The notes beneath the pieces are model-generated. The model was not told the origin of the DNA and ran no database searches. It worked only from the letters and a program-made list of their open reading frames with translations. A DNA stretch of 40,746 nt from Kofleriaceae bacterium. GTDB taxonomy: Bacteria; Myxococcota_A; Polyangia; Haliangiales; Haliangiaceae. The position numbers and the translations under genes were made by a program. Location of the stretch: positions 1 to 40,746 of the forward strand of contig JANXOP010000069.1 in NCBI GenBank assembly GCA_025357755.1, given 5' to 3'. Shown one piece after another: positions 23,591-31,604 of the stretch (its first letter is position 1; each line of letters opens with the position of its first letter).

Positions 23591-25038
23591 CGCGATAACC
23601 ATCCGCCCGGCACGAACACGTGGATGCTGCCGCGCGCGCGCCATCGGGGCGGCGACCACGTGCGTCCAGTCTGTGCGAGTTGGTACGAGCCCGCGATCCA
23701 GATCCATTGCGTGCGGTTCCACATCCAATAGCCAGGAATCCACACCACCGCGTGCACCGGAGCCGGCGGTGGCATCTCGGCCTGCGGCGGAGGCGGTGGT
23801 TGCGGCGCGGTCGCGGTCTGCTCCTGGAGCACGTCCTGTTCGGGCACGTTCCACTGACCGGCGAGCCACACCCACTGGCCCTCGTCCCAGTTCCAGTAAC
23901 CGGGGCGCCACTCGGCGTGCACGCTCGGTTGCGGCGGCGGCGCATCTTCGAGTGGCGCGGGTGGGGGGCCACTCGGCGTCTGCGCCGCGGCGCGCGCCTG
24001 CACTGCGAGCTGAACGCGTCCGTGCCACGCCGAGCGACGGTTCTGCCACTCCTCGTCGGTCCAGCACCGCGCATCCTCGGCATTCGCGGCGCAGTAGCGC
24101 TCGCGCTCGCGAGCTCGCAGCTCGAGCTCGTGATAGCCGGCGAACCCACCTGGTCCCCAACAATCGCGATCGTCGTGGTGAGCATCGCAGTAGCGGCGAT
24201 GGCGGCGTGCGCGCTCCTCGGCGAGGGCGGCATCGATCGCGGCCTGGCGCTCGCGTGCGATCCGTTCTTCGTCCTCGCGGCGTGCGCGTTCGTCGGCTTC
24301 GTGCGCGTCGCGCTCGCGACGGGCGCGTTGCTCGGCGGTCTCGGTCACGACGACCGGCGCCGCGGCGACGGTGACGCGCATGCGCGCGGCCTGATCGGCG
24401 AGGTACTGGTCGTACGCGGCCGCGTCGATGTCGGGTCGCATCACGACATGCGCGAGCCCGAACGCGACCCCGGTGAGGTCGTTCGGTTCGATCGACCAGA
24501 ACCGGATCGTGATCCGGCCTGTCGACGTGCGGGGCACGCGGAAGGTCACGATGCTCGACGACAGTGGGACGAGCTCGCCGATCGGAACGAGTGGCGGTGC
24601 GCTGGTCGACCGAGGCGGCAGCGGGTTGGCCGGCACGTTCGGACCGCTGGGCCCACTCGGGCTACTCGGGCCAGCGGCACCCGAACGCACGAGCTTGTCG
24701 TGCTCGCTCGCGAGGCACTTCGCGTTGTCCGCGGGCCCGGCAACCGGGCCCGATGGATCGTACACACCGTGGACGCGATCGACCTCGCGGCCATCGACGA
24801 GCACGGCCGCCTGGAGCGCGATCGCGTGCGTGGTGTGGAGGTCGAGCTCGGCGATTTCGCCGTACTTCGCACCGGTCGCCGTGAGCTCGAGCTCGAACGG
24901 ACCCTGCGCGCAGCTCGCGTCGACCCGATACCAACGCAGGTCGCTGGTCGCGACAAGGTGCGGCGGCTCCTCGACCGCGGGCTTGGCCGGACCTTTGGGA
25001 CTACACGCGGCGAACAGGACGATCGAGAGCCACTTCAC
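23587..25038 (-). CDS. YXWGXW-repeat lipoprotein
   Basis: The GTG at 25038 gives 483 residues beginning VKWLSIVLFAACSPKGP, a signal peptide with lipobox FAAC; the frame is open to 25158 but the extra 40 residues have no signal character. After a beta-rich N-terminal domain (residues about 30-100), there is a Gly/Ser/Pro stretch, another folded region (ITIRFWSIEPNDLTGVAFGL), a highly charged probable coiled coil (residues about 225-290, rich in Arg, Glu and Ala), a Cys-containing stretch, and a Pro-rich tail with Trp repeats: EWRPGYWNWDEGQWVWLAGQ and VWIPGYWMWNRTQWIWIAGS. These match the YXWGXW repeat family of envelope proteins, for which no reaction is known. It is coupled to the downstream lipoprotein. 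Confidence 0.82.
   Translation of the reverse strand: MKWLSIVLFAACSPKGPAKPAVEEPPHLVATSDLRWYRVDASCAQGPFELELTATGAKYGEIAELDLHTTHAIALQAAVLVDGREVDRVHGVYDPSGPVAGPADNAKCLASEHDKLVRSGAAGPSSPSGPSGPNVPANPLPPRSTSAPPLVPIGELVPLSSSIVTFRVPRTSTGRITIRFWSIEPNDLTGVAFGLAHVVMRPDIDAAAYDQYLADQAARMRVTVAAAPVVVTETAEQRARRERDAHEADERARREDEERIARERQAAIDAALAEERARRHRRYCDAHHDDRDCWGPGGFAGYHELELRARERERYCAANAEDARCWTDEEWQNRRSAWHGRVQLAVQARAAAQTPSGPPPAPLEDAPPPQPSVHAEWRPGYWNWDEGQWVWLAGQWNVPEQDVLQEQTATAPQPPPPPQAEMPPPAPVHAVVWIPGYWMWNRTQWIWIAGSYQLAQTGRTWSPPRWRARGSIHVFVPGGWLSR
24732..24752. repeat. Perfect 9-bp stem, 3-base loop, inside the YXWGXW gene
   Basis: CGGGCCCGG (24732-24740), loop CAA, CCGGGCCCG (24744-24752). The stem is all G-C and lies within the coding sequence near codons for Ser-Gly-Pro-Val-Ala-Gly-Pro. 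A strong mRNA hairpin is expected in either direction. It may simply reflect Gly/Pro codon use at high G+C. Confidence 0.55.
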
Positions 25039-25163
25039 GCATCGCCCAGTAGAGCAGATGCCGTGCCACGCCGAAACGGGCGGCTTTGCCCGATGACGCG
25101 CCTCTGGGGCGTGAACGGCCGGTCTCAGGTTGGAGGGTGCAACGTGCGCTCGGCTCACGCTTC

Positions 25164-25181
25164 CGTGCGAAAGTTCGCACG
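25164..25181. promoter_or_regulatory. Inverted repeat abutting the start codon of the GH63 gene
   Basis: CGTGCGA AAGT TCGCACG is a perfect 7-bp inverted repeat around four bases, and its last base is the one directly before the ATG at 25182. It therefore takes the place of a Shine-Dalgarno site. A closely similar element lies next to the start of the receiver-GGDEF-EAL gene (31519-31536). An mRNA hairpin or an operator is possible. The rest of the 143-bp divergent gap (25039-25163) shows no clear promoter. Confidence 0.55.
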
Positions 25182-27821
25182 ATGTCGGAGCAGGAGAGGA
25201 TGGCCGAGGATCAGCGGCGCGTCCGTAACTGGCGGCGCTGGGGACCTTATCTGGCGGATCGCCAGTGGGGGACAGTCCGCGAGGACTACTCCGAATCCGG
25301 CGATTGCTGGACCTACCTGCCGCACGACCATGCGCGCAGTCGCGCGTATCGCTGGGGCGAGGATGGCTTGCTCGGCATCTGCGATCGCGAGTGCCGGCTG
25401 TGCTTCTCGGTCGCGCTGTGGAACGGCAAGGATCCGATCCTCAAGGAGCGCTTGTTCGGGCTCACCGGCCCCGAAGGCAACCACGGTGAAGACGTCAAGG
25501 AGCTCTATTACTTCCTCGATGCGACGCCGACCAGCTCGTACCTGAAGGGCCTCTACAAGTATCCGCAAGAAGCGTTTCCATACGCGCAGCTCCTCGAGGA
25601 AAACCGCCGGCGCGGCAAGCTCGATCCCGAGTTCGAGATCGAAGACACCGGCGTGTTCGATCGCGGCTACTGGGACGTGTTCGTCGAGTACGCGAAGTCC
25701 GGACCCGATGACATCTTGATCGAGATCACGATCGCGAATCGAGGTCCGGTCGCTGACACCGTGCACGTGTTGCCGCACCTGTGGCTGCGCAACACGTGGG
25801 CGTGGGGCCGTCGCGGCGAAGGCTACGATCGCGCGGGCACGCTCGATCGCGTCGACGCGAACAGCGTTCGCATCACGCAGCCCACACTCGGGAACTTCCG
25901 CTGGGATCTCGAAGGCGAAGCGGAGCTGTTGTTCACCGACAACGAGACCAACTTCGAGCGCCTCTACGGCAGCAAGAACCCGACGCCGTATCGCAAGGAT
26001 GCGATCCACCAGCGCGTCGTCGGCGGCGTCGGTGCAGCGGTCAATCCTGCGCACACCGGCACCAAGTGCGCCGCGTGGTACGCGTTCGAGCTCGCACCGG
26101 GTGCGGAGAAGAAGATCCGCATGCGGCTGTCGCAAGAGACCACCGCTCCGGCGCAACCGTTCGGCGACTTCGATCAGATCGTGCAGAGCCGCAAGGCCGA
26201 GTCCGAGCACTATCACCGCACCGTGCGCTCGGCGCCGATGACCGAACAAGAGCGCCGCGTCGTTCGCCAGGCCGATGCCGGCCTCGTGTGGTCGCGAAAG
26301 TTCTATCACTACATCGTCGAGCACTGGCAGGAGGGCGACCCCACGCAACCGCCGCCACCGAAGGGGCGCAAGCGCGGGCGCAATCGCGGCTGGGAGCAGC
26401 TGTGGGCGCGCGACATCATCTCGATGCCGGATGGCTGGGAGTACCCGTGGTTCGCCGCGTGGGTCCTCGCGTTCCATTGCGTCGCGCAGGCGCGCTTCGA
26501 TCCGTACTTCGCCAAGCAACAGCTGCTGCTGCTGATGCGCGAGTGGTACATGCACCCGAACGGGCAGTTGCCCGCGTACGAGTTCGCATTCGGCGATGTC
26601 AATCCGCCGGTCCATGCGTGGGCGGTGTGGCGGATCTATCAGCTCTCCGGTGAAGCCGGGCACGGCTACGATCGCGAGTTCCTCGAGCGCGCGTTCGACA
26701 AGTGCCTGATCAACTTCACGTGGTGGGTGAACCGCGAGGATGCCGGCGGTGACAACCTGTTCACCGGTGGCTTCCTCGGGCTCGATAACATCGGCATCTT
26801 CGATCGCAGCCAGCCGCTGCCCGGCGGCGGCGAGCTCGTGCAAGCCGACGCGACCGCGTGGATGGCGTTCTACTGCACGACCATGCTCGCGATGGGGCTC
26901 GAGCTCGCGAAGGCCGAGCCCTCGTACTCCGATCTCGCGTTGAAGTTCTTCGAGCACTTCGTCGCGATCGCGCGTGCGACCAACACGATCGGCGGCGATG
27001 GCCTGTGGTCCGATGAGGACGGCTTCTACTACGATCAGATCCGAACTCCCGAGGGCGCGCGCGAGCTACGGATTCGCTCGATGGTCGGCATCGTGCCGCT
27101 GTTCGCGGCCGAGACGATCGACGACGAAGTGCTCCACAACCTGCCTTCGTTCGCGGATCGGCTGTGGTGGTTCTTCGATAATCGGCCCGAGCTCGCGGCC
27201 ACGATCTCGGTCCAGCTCGATGTCGATCATCAGAACCGGTTGCTCGCGATCCCGAGCAAGGACCGCCTGCAGCGCGTGCTGCGCTACGTGCTCGACGAGG
27301 CCGAGTTCCTCTCGCCACACGGCCTGCGTTCCCTGTCGCGCTATCACCGCGAGCATCCGTACATGGTGCAGCTCGCCGGTGCGGACTACGAGGTCCACTA
27401 CACACCGGGCGAGAGCGATAGCGGCATGTTCGGCGGCAACTCGAACTGGCGCGGCCCGATCTGGATGCCGCTGAACTACCTCTTGATCGAGGCGCTCAAG
27501 CGCTATCACCACTTCTACGGTGATGCGTTCCAGATCGAGTGCCCGACCGGCTCCGGCACGATGATGCATCTGGGCCACGTCGCGGACGAGCTCGAGACGC
27601 GGCTCGCATCGCTGTTCTTGCCCGACAAATCGGGTGCGCGGCCGTGTCATGGCCGCAGCAAGCGCTACGCCGACGATCCGCACTTCCGCGACCTCGTGCT
27701 GTTCCACGAGTTCTTCCATGGCGACGATGGCCGCGGCCTCGGCGCGGCGCACCAGACTGGATGGACCGCGCTCGCGGGCAATCTGATCGAACGGGCGGCG
27801 ATCACGCGAGCCGAGAAGTGA
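25182..27821 (+). CDS. Large GH63-type glycoside hydrolase (probable alpha-glucosidase-like), possibly catalytically impaired
   Basis: An 879-residue protein without signal peptide, similar in layout to bacterial GH63/MGH1-like glucosidases: an N-terminal beta domain (WGPYLADRQWGTVREDYSES, GICDRECRLCFSVALWNGKD, LPHLWLRNTWAWG) and a C-terminal (alpha/alpha)6 barrel (GWEYPWFAAWVLAFHCVAQA, PAYEFAFGDVNPPVHAWAVW, GGNSNWRGPIWMPLNYLLIE, FHEFFHGDDGRGLGAAHQTG). The likely catalytic base is Glu843. The residue I expect to be the general acid, Asp in the AAWDLAFH motif of relatives as I recall them, is Val428 here (codon GTC). If that alignment is right the enzyme may be inactive or altered. The ATG at 25182 is chosen because the upstream extension is not family-like. 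It is coupled to the debranching enzyme gene by a 4-bp overlap. Confidence 0.85.
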   Translation: MSEQERMAEDQRRVRNWRRWGPYLADRQWGTVREDYSESGDCWTYLPHDHARSRAYRWGEDGLLGICDRECRLCFSVALWNGKDPILKERLFGLTGPEGNHGEDVKELYYFLDATPTSSYLKGLYKYPQEAFPYAQLLEENRRRGKLDPEFEIEDTGVFDRGYWDVFVEYAKSGPDDILIEITIANRGPVADTVHVLPHLWLRNTWAWGRRGEGYDRAGTLDRVDANSVRITQPTLGNFRWDLEGEAELLFTDNETNFERLYGSKNPTPYRKDAIHQRVVGGVGAAVNPAHTGTKCAAWYAFELAPGAEKKIRMRLSQETTAPAQPFGDFDQIVQSRKAESEHYHRTVRSAPMTEQERRVVRQADAGLVWSRKFYHYIVEHWQEGDPTQPPPPKGRKRGRNRGWEQLWARDIISMPDGWEYPWFAAWVLAFHCVAQARFDPYFAKQQLLLLMREWYMHPNGQLPAYEFAFGDVNPPVHAWAVWRIYQLSGEAGHGYDREFLERAFDKCLINFTWWVNREDAGGDNLFTGGFLGLDNIGIFDRSQPLPGGGELVQADATAWMAFYCTTMLAMGLELAKAEPSYSDLALKFFEHFVAIARATNTIGGDGLWSDEDGFYYDQIRTPEGARELRIRSMVGIVPLFAAETIDDEVLHNLPSFADRLWWFFDNRPELAATISVQLDVDHQNRLLAIPSKDRLQRVLRYVLDEAEFLSPHGLRSLSRYHREHPYMVQLAGADYEVHYTPGESDSGMFGGNSNWRGPIWMPLNYLLIEALKRYHHFYGDAFQIECPTGSGTMMHLGHVADELETRLASLFLPDKSGARPCHGRSKRYADDPHFRDLVLFHEFFHGDDGRGLGAAHQTGWTALAGNLIERAAITRAEK

Positions 27822-29653
27822 GCACGGAGTGGCTCGAAGCGGACGGCCTCGGCGGCTTCGCGATGGGCACCTCCGATGGCGTTCGCACACGCCGCTATCA
27901 CGCACTCCTCCTCGCCGCGTTGCAGCCGCCGGATCGCCGCACCGTGCTGGTCGCGGATCTCGAGGTCTACGTCACCACGCAGGCCGGCTCGTATGCGCTA
28001 TCGAGCCACCGCTATCGCGGCAATGCGATCCATCCCGAGGGCATGACCCACCTCGTGGGCTTCACGAGCGCACCGTGGCCTTCGTGGACCTACGCGCTGC
28101 CGGATGGCACCGCGATCCGCTACGAGCTCGTCGTCGAACCAAACGCACCGCGCGTCGCGCTGCGCTGGACCCGCACCGCCGGCGCCGGGCCCATCTCGCT
28201 CGCGGTCCGGCCGCTGATCACCGCGCGTGACTATCATGCGCTGCGCCGCGCATGGCCCGTCGATCTCGGAGCCGAGGTCGCGGGCAACCACGTCACGTGG
28301 CGCCCGGACGGCATCGCGATCCACGCGTTCGCGAACGCGAGCTATGCCCACGGCCCCGACTGGTATCGCAACTTCGAGTACGCCGCCGAGCGCGAGCGCG
28401 GGCTCGACGACGAGGAAGACCTCGCGATGCCCGGCGTGCTCACGTTCGATCTGGCAGCGCCCGCGTGGCTCGGGTTCTCGACGTCGCCGTGGCCCGAGCC
28501 GCCCGCCGAGCTGTTCGAGCGTGAAGCGAAGCGCCGCAGCCCACTCGCCGAAGCGGATCGCGCGGCCGATGCGTATCTCGCCGAGCGTGGCAACGGTCGC
28601 ACCATCCTGGCCGGCTATCCCTGGTTCGGCGACTGGGGGCGCGACACCTTCATCTCGTTGCGCGGCTTGTGCCTCGCGCGCGGTCGGCGCGACCTGGCGC
28701 GCGACATCTTGTGCGCATGGGCGCCGCTCGTCTCGGAGGGCATGTTGCCGAACCGGTTCGACGAGCGCAGCTCGGCCGCCGAGTACAACTCGGTCGATGC
28801 GAGCCTGTGGTTCGTGATCGCGGCCGATGCGTATCTCCGCGGCGGCAAGGTCACGGACGTCGATCGAAAGGCGCTCACCACCGCGATCGAGCAGATCGTG
28901 GCCGGCTACGCGAAGGGCACGCGCCATCGCATCGGTGCTGACAGCGACGGTTTGCTCGCGTGTGGCGAGCCGGGCGTCCAGCTCACGTGGATGGATGCGA
29001 AGGTCGGCGACGAGGTCGTGACGCCGAGGATCGGCAAGCCGGTCGAGCTCCAGGCGCTGTGGTTGAACGCGCTCGCGATCGCCGGGCCCGCGTGGGGCGA
29101 GCTCTTCGCGAAGGGCAGGGCGAGCTTCGCCGCGCGGTTCTGGAACGCCGACCGCCACCAGCTGTTCGACGTCATCGATTGTGATCACGTCGCCGGCACG
29201 ACCGATGCGAGCTGTCGCCCGAACCAGTTGTTCGCGGTCGGTGGTTTACCGCTCGCGCTCCTCGAGGGTGATCGTGCGCGGGCGGTCGTCGATGCGTGCG
29301 AGCGCGAGCTGTGGACCTCGTTCGGCCCGCGCACGCTCGCGACCTGGGAGCCACGCTATAGCGGCCGCTACGTCGGTGGCCCGGTCGAACGCGACCGCAC
29401 GTACCACAACGGCCCGGTGTGGCCGTGGCTCGCAGGCGTGTTCGTCGAGGCGTGGTTGCGCGTGCGGAGCAACACCAACCTGGCCAAGCGCGAAGCGAAG
29501 GCGAAGTTCGTCGTGCCGCTCCGTGCACACGCGATCGGCGGCCACCTCTCCGAGATCTACGAGGGCGACATCCCGCACCGCGCCGTCGGCTGCCCGTTCC
29601 AGGCGTGGTCGGTCGGCGAGCTCATCCGGCTCGAGCGCGTAATCGTTCACTAG
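27818..29653 (+). CDS. Amylo-alpha-1,6-glucosidase (glycogen debranching enzyme, GH133 type)
   Basis: A 611-residue cytoplasmic enzyme expected to hydrolyse alpha-1,6 branch glucose in glycogen-like polymers. The N-terminal domain starts STEWLEADGLGGFAMGTSDG and VRTRRYHALLLAA, the usual opening of the bacterial/archaeal debranching family. The catalytic barrel has GYPWFGDWGRDTFISLRGLC (Asp276), MLPNRFDERSSAAEYNSVDA, VTPRIGKPVELQALWLNALA (Glu410), RPNQLFAVGGLPLALLEGD and RTYHNGPVWPWLAGVFVEAW. All appear intact. The GTG start at 27818 overlaps the stop of the GH63 gene, so the two are a coupled pair, presumably for storage-glucan or maltodextrin breakdown. Its last 32 bp overlap the end of the opposing receiver-GGDEF-EAL gene. 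Confidence 0.92.
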   Translation: MSTEWLEADGLGGFAMGTSDGVRTRRYHALLLAALQPPDRRTVLVADLEVYVTTQAGSYALSSHRYRGNAIHPEGMTHLVGFTSAPWPSWTYALPDGTAIRYELVVEPNAPRVALRWTRTAGAGPISLAVRPLITARDYHALRRAWPVDLGAEVAGNHVTWRPDGIAIHAFANASYAHGPDWYRNFEYAAERERGLDDEEDLAMPGVLTFDLAAPAWLGFSTSPWPEPPAELFEREAKRRSPLAEADRAADAYLAERGNGRTILAGYPWFGDWGRDTFISLRGLCLARGRRDLARDILCAWAPLVSEGMLPNRFDERSSAAEYNSVDASLWFVIAADAYLRGGKVTDVDRKALTTAIEQIVAGYAKGTRHRIGADSDGLLACGEPGVQLTWMDAKVGDEVVTPRIGKPVELQALWLNALAIAGPAWGELFAKGRASFAARFWNADRHQLFDVIDCDHVAGTTDASCRPNQLFAVGGLPLALLEGDRARAVVDACERELWTSFGPRTLATWEPRYSGRYVGGPVERDRTYHNGPVWPWLAGVFVEAWLRVRSNTNLAKREAKAKFVVPLRAHAIGGHLSEIYEGDIPHRAVGCPFQAWSVGELIRLERVIVH

Positions 29654-31514
29654 CACGTTGCACGAACGCGGTCGCGGCGACCGTCGTCAGCGGGCGGGCG
29701 ATCACGAAGCCCTGGGCACTCTCGCACCCGAGTGCGCGCACGCGATCGAGCTGGAGCTGGGTCTCGATGCCCTTCGCGGTGACCTCGATGCCGAGGTTGT
29801 GCGCGAGCGTCACGATCGCTTGCACGATCTCGGGCCGCTCGCCGGGCTGGCCCATGCGAACGACCAGCGCACGGTCGAGCTTCACGCGGCTGATCGGCAG
29901 CTCGTGCAAGAGGTTCAAGCTCGAGTAGCCGGCGCCGAAATCCTCGAGGCTGATCCGGACCCCGAGCTCGCGCAGGCGTGCGAGCGTGCGCTCCGCGAAC
30001 GGCAGGCGCGGCAAGATCGCGGCCTCGGCCACCTCGAGCTTCAAGCACGAGGGCGTGATCCGCGTGGTCCTGAGGATCTCCTCGATCGTGTCGGGTAGCT
30101 CGGGTTGCGCGAAGTGACGTGGCGAGATGTTCACGCTGATCGCGAGCTCGGGAGTCACGCGGTGCCACTCCGCGAGCTGCGCACAGGCTTCCGCGAGCAC
30201 CCACTGGCCGATCCCGCGGATCAGGCCGGTCTCCTCGGCGATCGGGATGAGCTCGGTCGGGCCGACCACGCCGTGCCTCGGATGGTTCCAGCGCAGGAGC
30301 GCCTCGAACCCTTCGAGCGCACCGTCGTTCGCCCGGACGACCGGTTGGTACTCGAGCACGAGCTCCTGGCGATCGACCGCGTGGGCGAGATCGGCTTCGA
30401 GCTCGAGCTGCGCGGTCACCGTGGAGTGCATCCCGGTGTCGAACACCTGGTAGCGCGCGCGGCCGCCCTCCTTGGCTCGATACATCGCCGCATCCGCGTC
30501 GCGGAGCAATTCGTGGCCGTCCTGATAGCGCTCGTCCATCACCGCGATCCCGACGCTGACGCTCGCGAAGACCTCCTTGCCGTCGAGCTCGAACGGCACG
30601 GCGAGCGTGTGTTGAATACGATCGGCTGTCCGTGTCGCGTCCTTGAGGTCGGCGATGCCGTCCAACAGGATCGTGAACTCGTCGCCGCCGGTGCGCGCCG
30701 CGGTATCGACCTCGCGCAGACAATCGTCGAGACGATGCGCGATGCCGGCGAGCACGGCATCGCCCACGAGGTGGCCGAGCGTGTCGTTGATCGATTTGAA
30801 CTTGTCGACGTCGATCATCATCACGGCGAACGTCGGGTGCGCACGCCGCTTCGAGCGCGCGACCGCATTCGTGAGGTGCTCCATGAACAGCGCGCGGTTC
30901 GCGAGCCCGGTGAGCTTGTCGTGGTGCGCCTGCTCGAAGAGCCGCTGGTTCGCGGCCGCGAGCTCGGCCGTACGCGCTTGTACGCGGTCTTCGAGGCGTG
31001 CGCGCGCGTGCTCGAGCGCGAGCTGGTTCTGGCGCAGCGTGACGAAGACCGAGACCTTCGAGCGCAGCGCTTCGGGCTCGAAGGGCTTGATGATGTAGTC
31101 GACGGCGCCCGCCGTGTAGCTATTGAGCACGTGGTGATGCTCGGGGAACGCCGAGAGGAAGATGATCGGCGTATCGCGCGATTTCTCGCGTTGCTTGAGC
31201 AGGGCCATCGTCTCGAAGCCATCGAGACCCGGCATGCGGATATCCATCAAGATCACCGCGAACTGTTCGTCGAGCACCGCTCGCAATGCGGCGTCTCCAG
31301 AATCGGCGAGCACGAGGCGCTGGCCGAGCGGCTCGAGGCTCGCTTCGAGAGCGAGCAGGTTCTCCGGCCGGTCGTCGACCAGGAGGACACTGACGGTCGG
31401 CAGTAGACCGGATTCGTTCGGCCCCTGCTCGTCCGCGACATCGTCTGGCGGTACATCCATAGAGCGATGATCATCCGCTGTCTCCGAGGAAGATCGAGCA
31501 GATCTAGCGGTCAT
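29622..31514 (-). CDS. Receiver-GGDEF-EAL protein with intact cyclase and probably inactive phosphodiesterase
   Basis: A 630-residue soluble protein. Residues about 40-155 are a receiver with the acidic pair Asp47-Asp48, phosphoacceptor Asp91 (VILMDIRMPGLDGF) and YIIKPF. A short coiled coil follows. Residues about 195-355 are a GGDEF domain with DKLTGLANRALF, IDVDKFKSINDTLGHLVGD and TGGDEF (276-280), and an I-site RxxD (Arg267, Asp270). Residues about 375-620 are an EAL domain: the EAL triad is present (404-406), NISPRHF is kept, but DDFG reads EDFG (Glu524) and the EGVE motif reads KGIE (Lys581), both at metal or catalytic sites. It is therefore probably a phospho-regulated diguanylate cyclase with a c-di-GMP-sensing EAL. 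It lies 90 bp after tolC. Confidence 0.9.
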   Translation of the reverse strand: MTARSARSSSETADDHRSMDVPPDDVADEQGPNESGLLPTVSVLLVDDRPENLLALEASLEPLGQRLVLADSGDAALRAVLDEQFAVILMDIRMPGLDGFETMALLKQREKSRDTPIIFLSAFPEHHHVLNSYTAGAVDYIIKPFEPEALRSKVSVFVTLRQNQLALEHARARLEDRVQARTAELAAANQRLFEQAHHDKLTGLANRALFMEHLTNAVARSKRRAHPTFAVMMIDVDKFKSINDTLGHLVGDAVLAGIAHRLDDCLREVDTAARTGGDEFTILLDGIADLKDATRTADRIQHTLAVPFELDGKEVFASVSVGIAVMDERYQDGHELLRDADAAMYRAKEGGRARYQVFDTGMHSTVTAQLELEADLAHAVDRQELVLEYQPVVRANDGALEGFEALLRWNHPRHGVVGPTELIPIAEETGLIRGIGQWVLAEACAQLAEWHRVTPELAISVNISPRHFAQPELPDTIEEILRTTRITPSCLKLEVAEAAILPRLPFAERTLARLRELGVRISLEDFGAGYSSLNLLHELPISRVKLDRALVVRMGQPGERPEIVQAIVTLAHNLGIEVTAKGIETQLQLDRVRALGCESAQGFVIARPLTTVAATAFVQRASERLRARAG

Positions 31515-31518
31515 CTAG

Positions 31519-31536
31519 CCGTGCGAGTTCGCACGG
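31519..31536. promoter_or_regulatory. Inverted repeat next to the start codon of the receiver-GGDEF-EAL gene
   Basis: CCGTGCGA GT TCGCACGG is a perfect 8-bp inverted repeat ending four bases before the minus-strand ATG (31514). It covers the expected ribosome-binding region. The half-sites CGTGCGA and TCGCACG are the same as those before the GH63 gene (25164-25181), with two rather than four bases between them. It could be an operator, a leader hairpin, or a terminator of the efflux operon upstream; the gap 31515-31604 has no other clear signal. Confidence 0.55.
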
Positions 31537-31604
31537 TCTGATCTCGCGAACATGCGGCCACAAGCGGCTCTAATGCGCGCCTGCGCTCGGGTGAAATATC
31601 CGAC

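Noticed and set aside
25155..26957. 600-codon minus-strand open frame opposite the GH63 gene
   Set aside because: The plus-strand GH63 protein is convincing, while this frame has no recognisable domain and an Arg/Glu/Val-biased composition.
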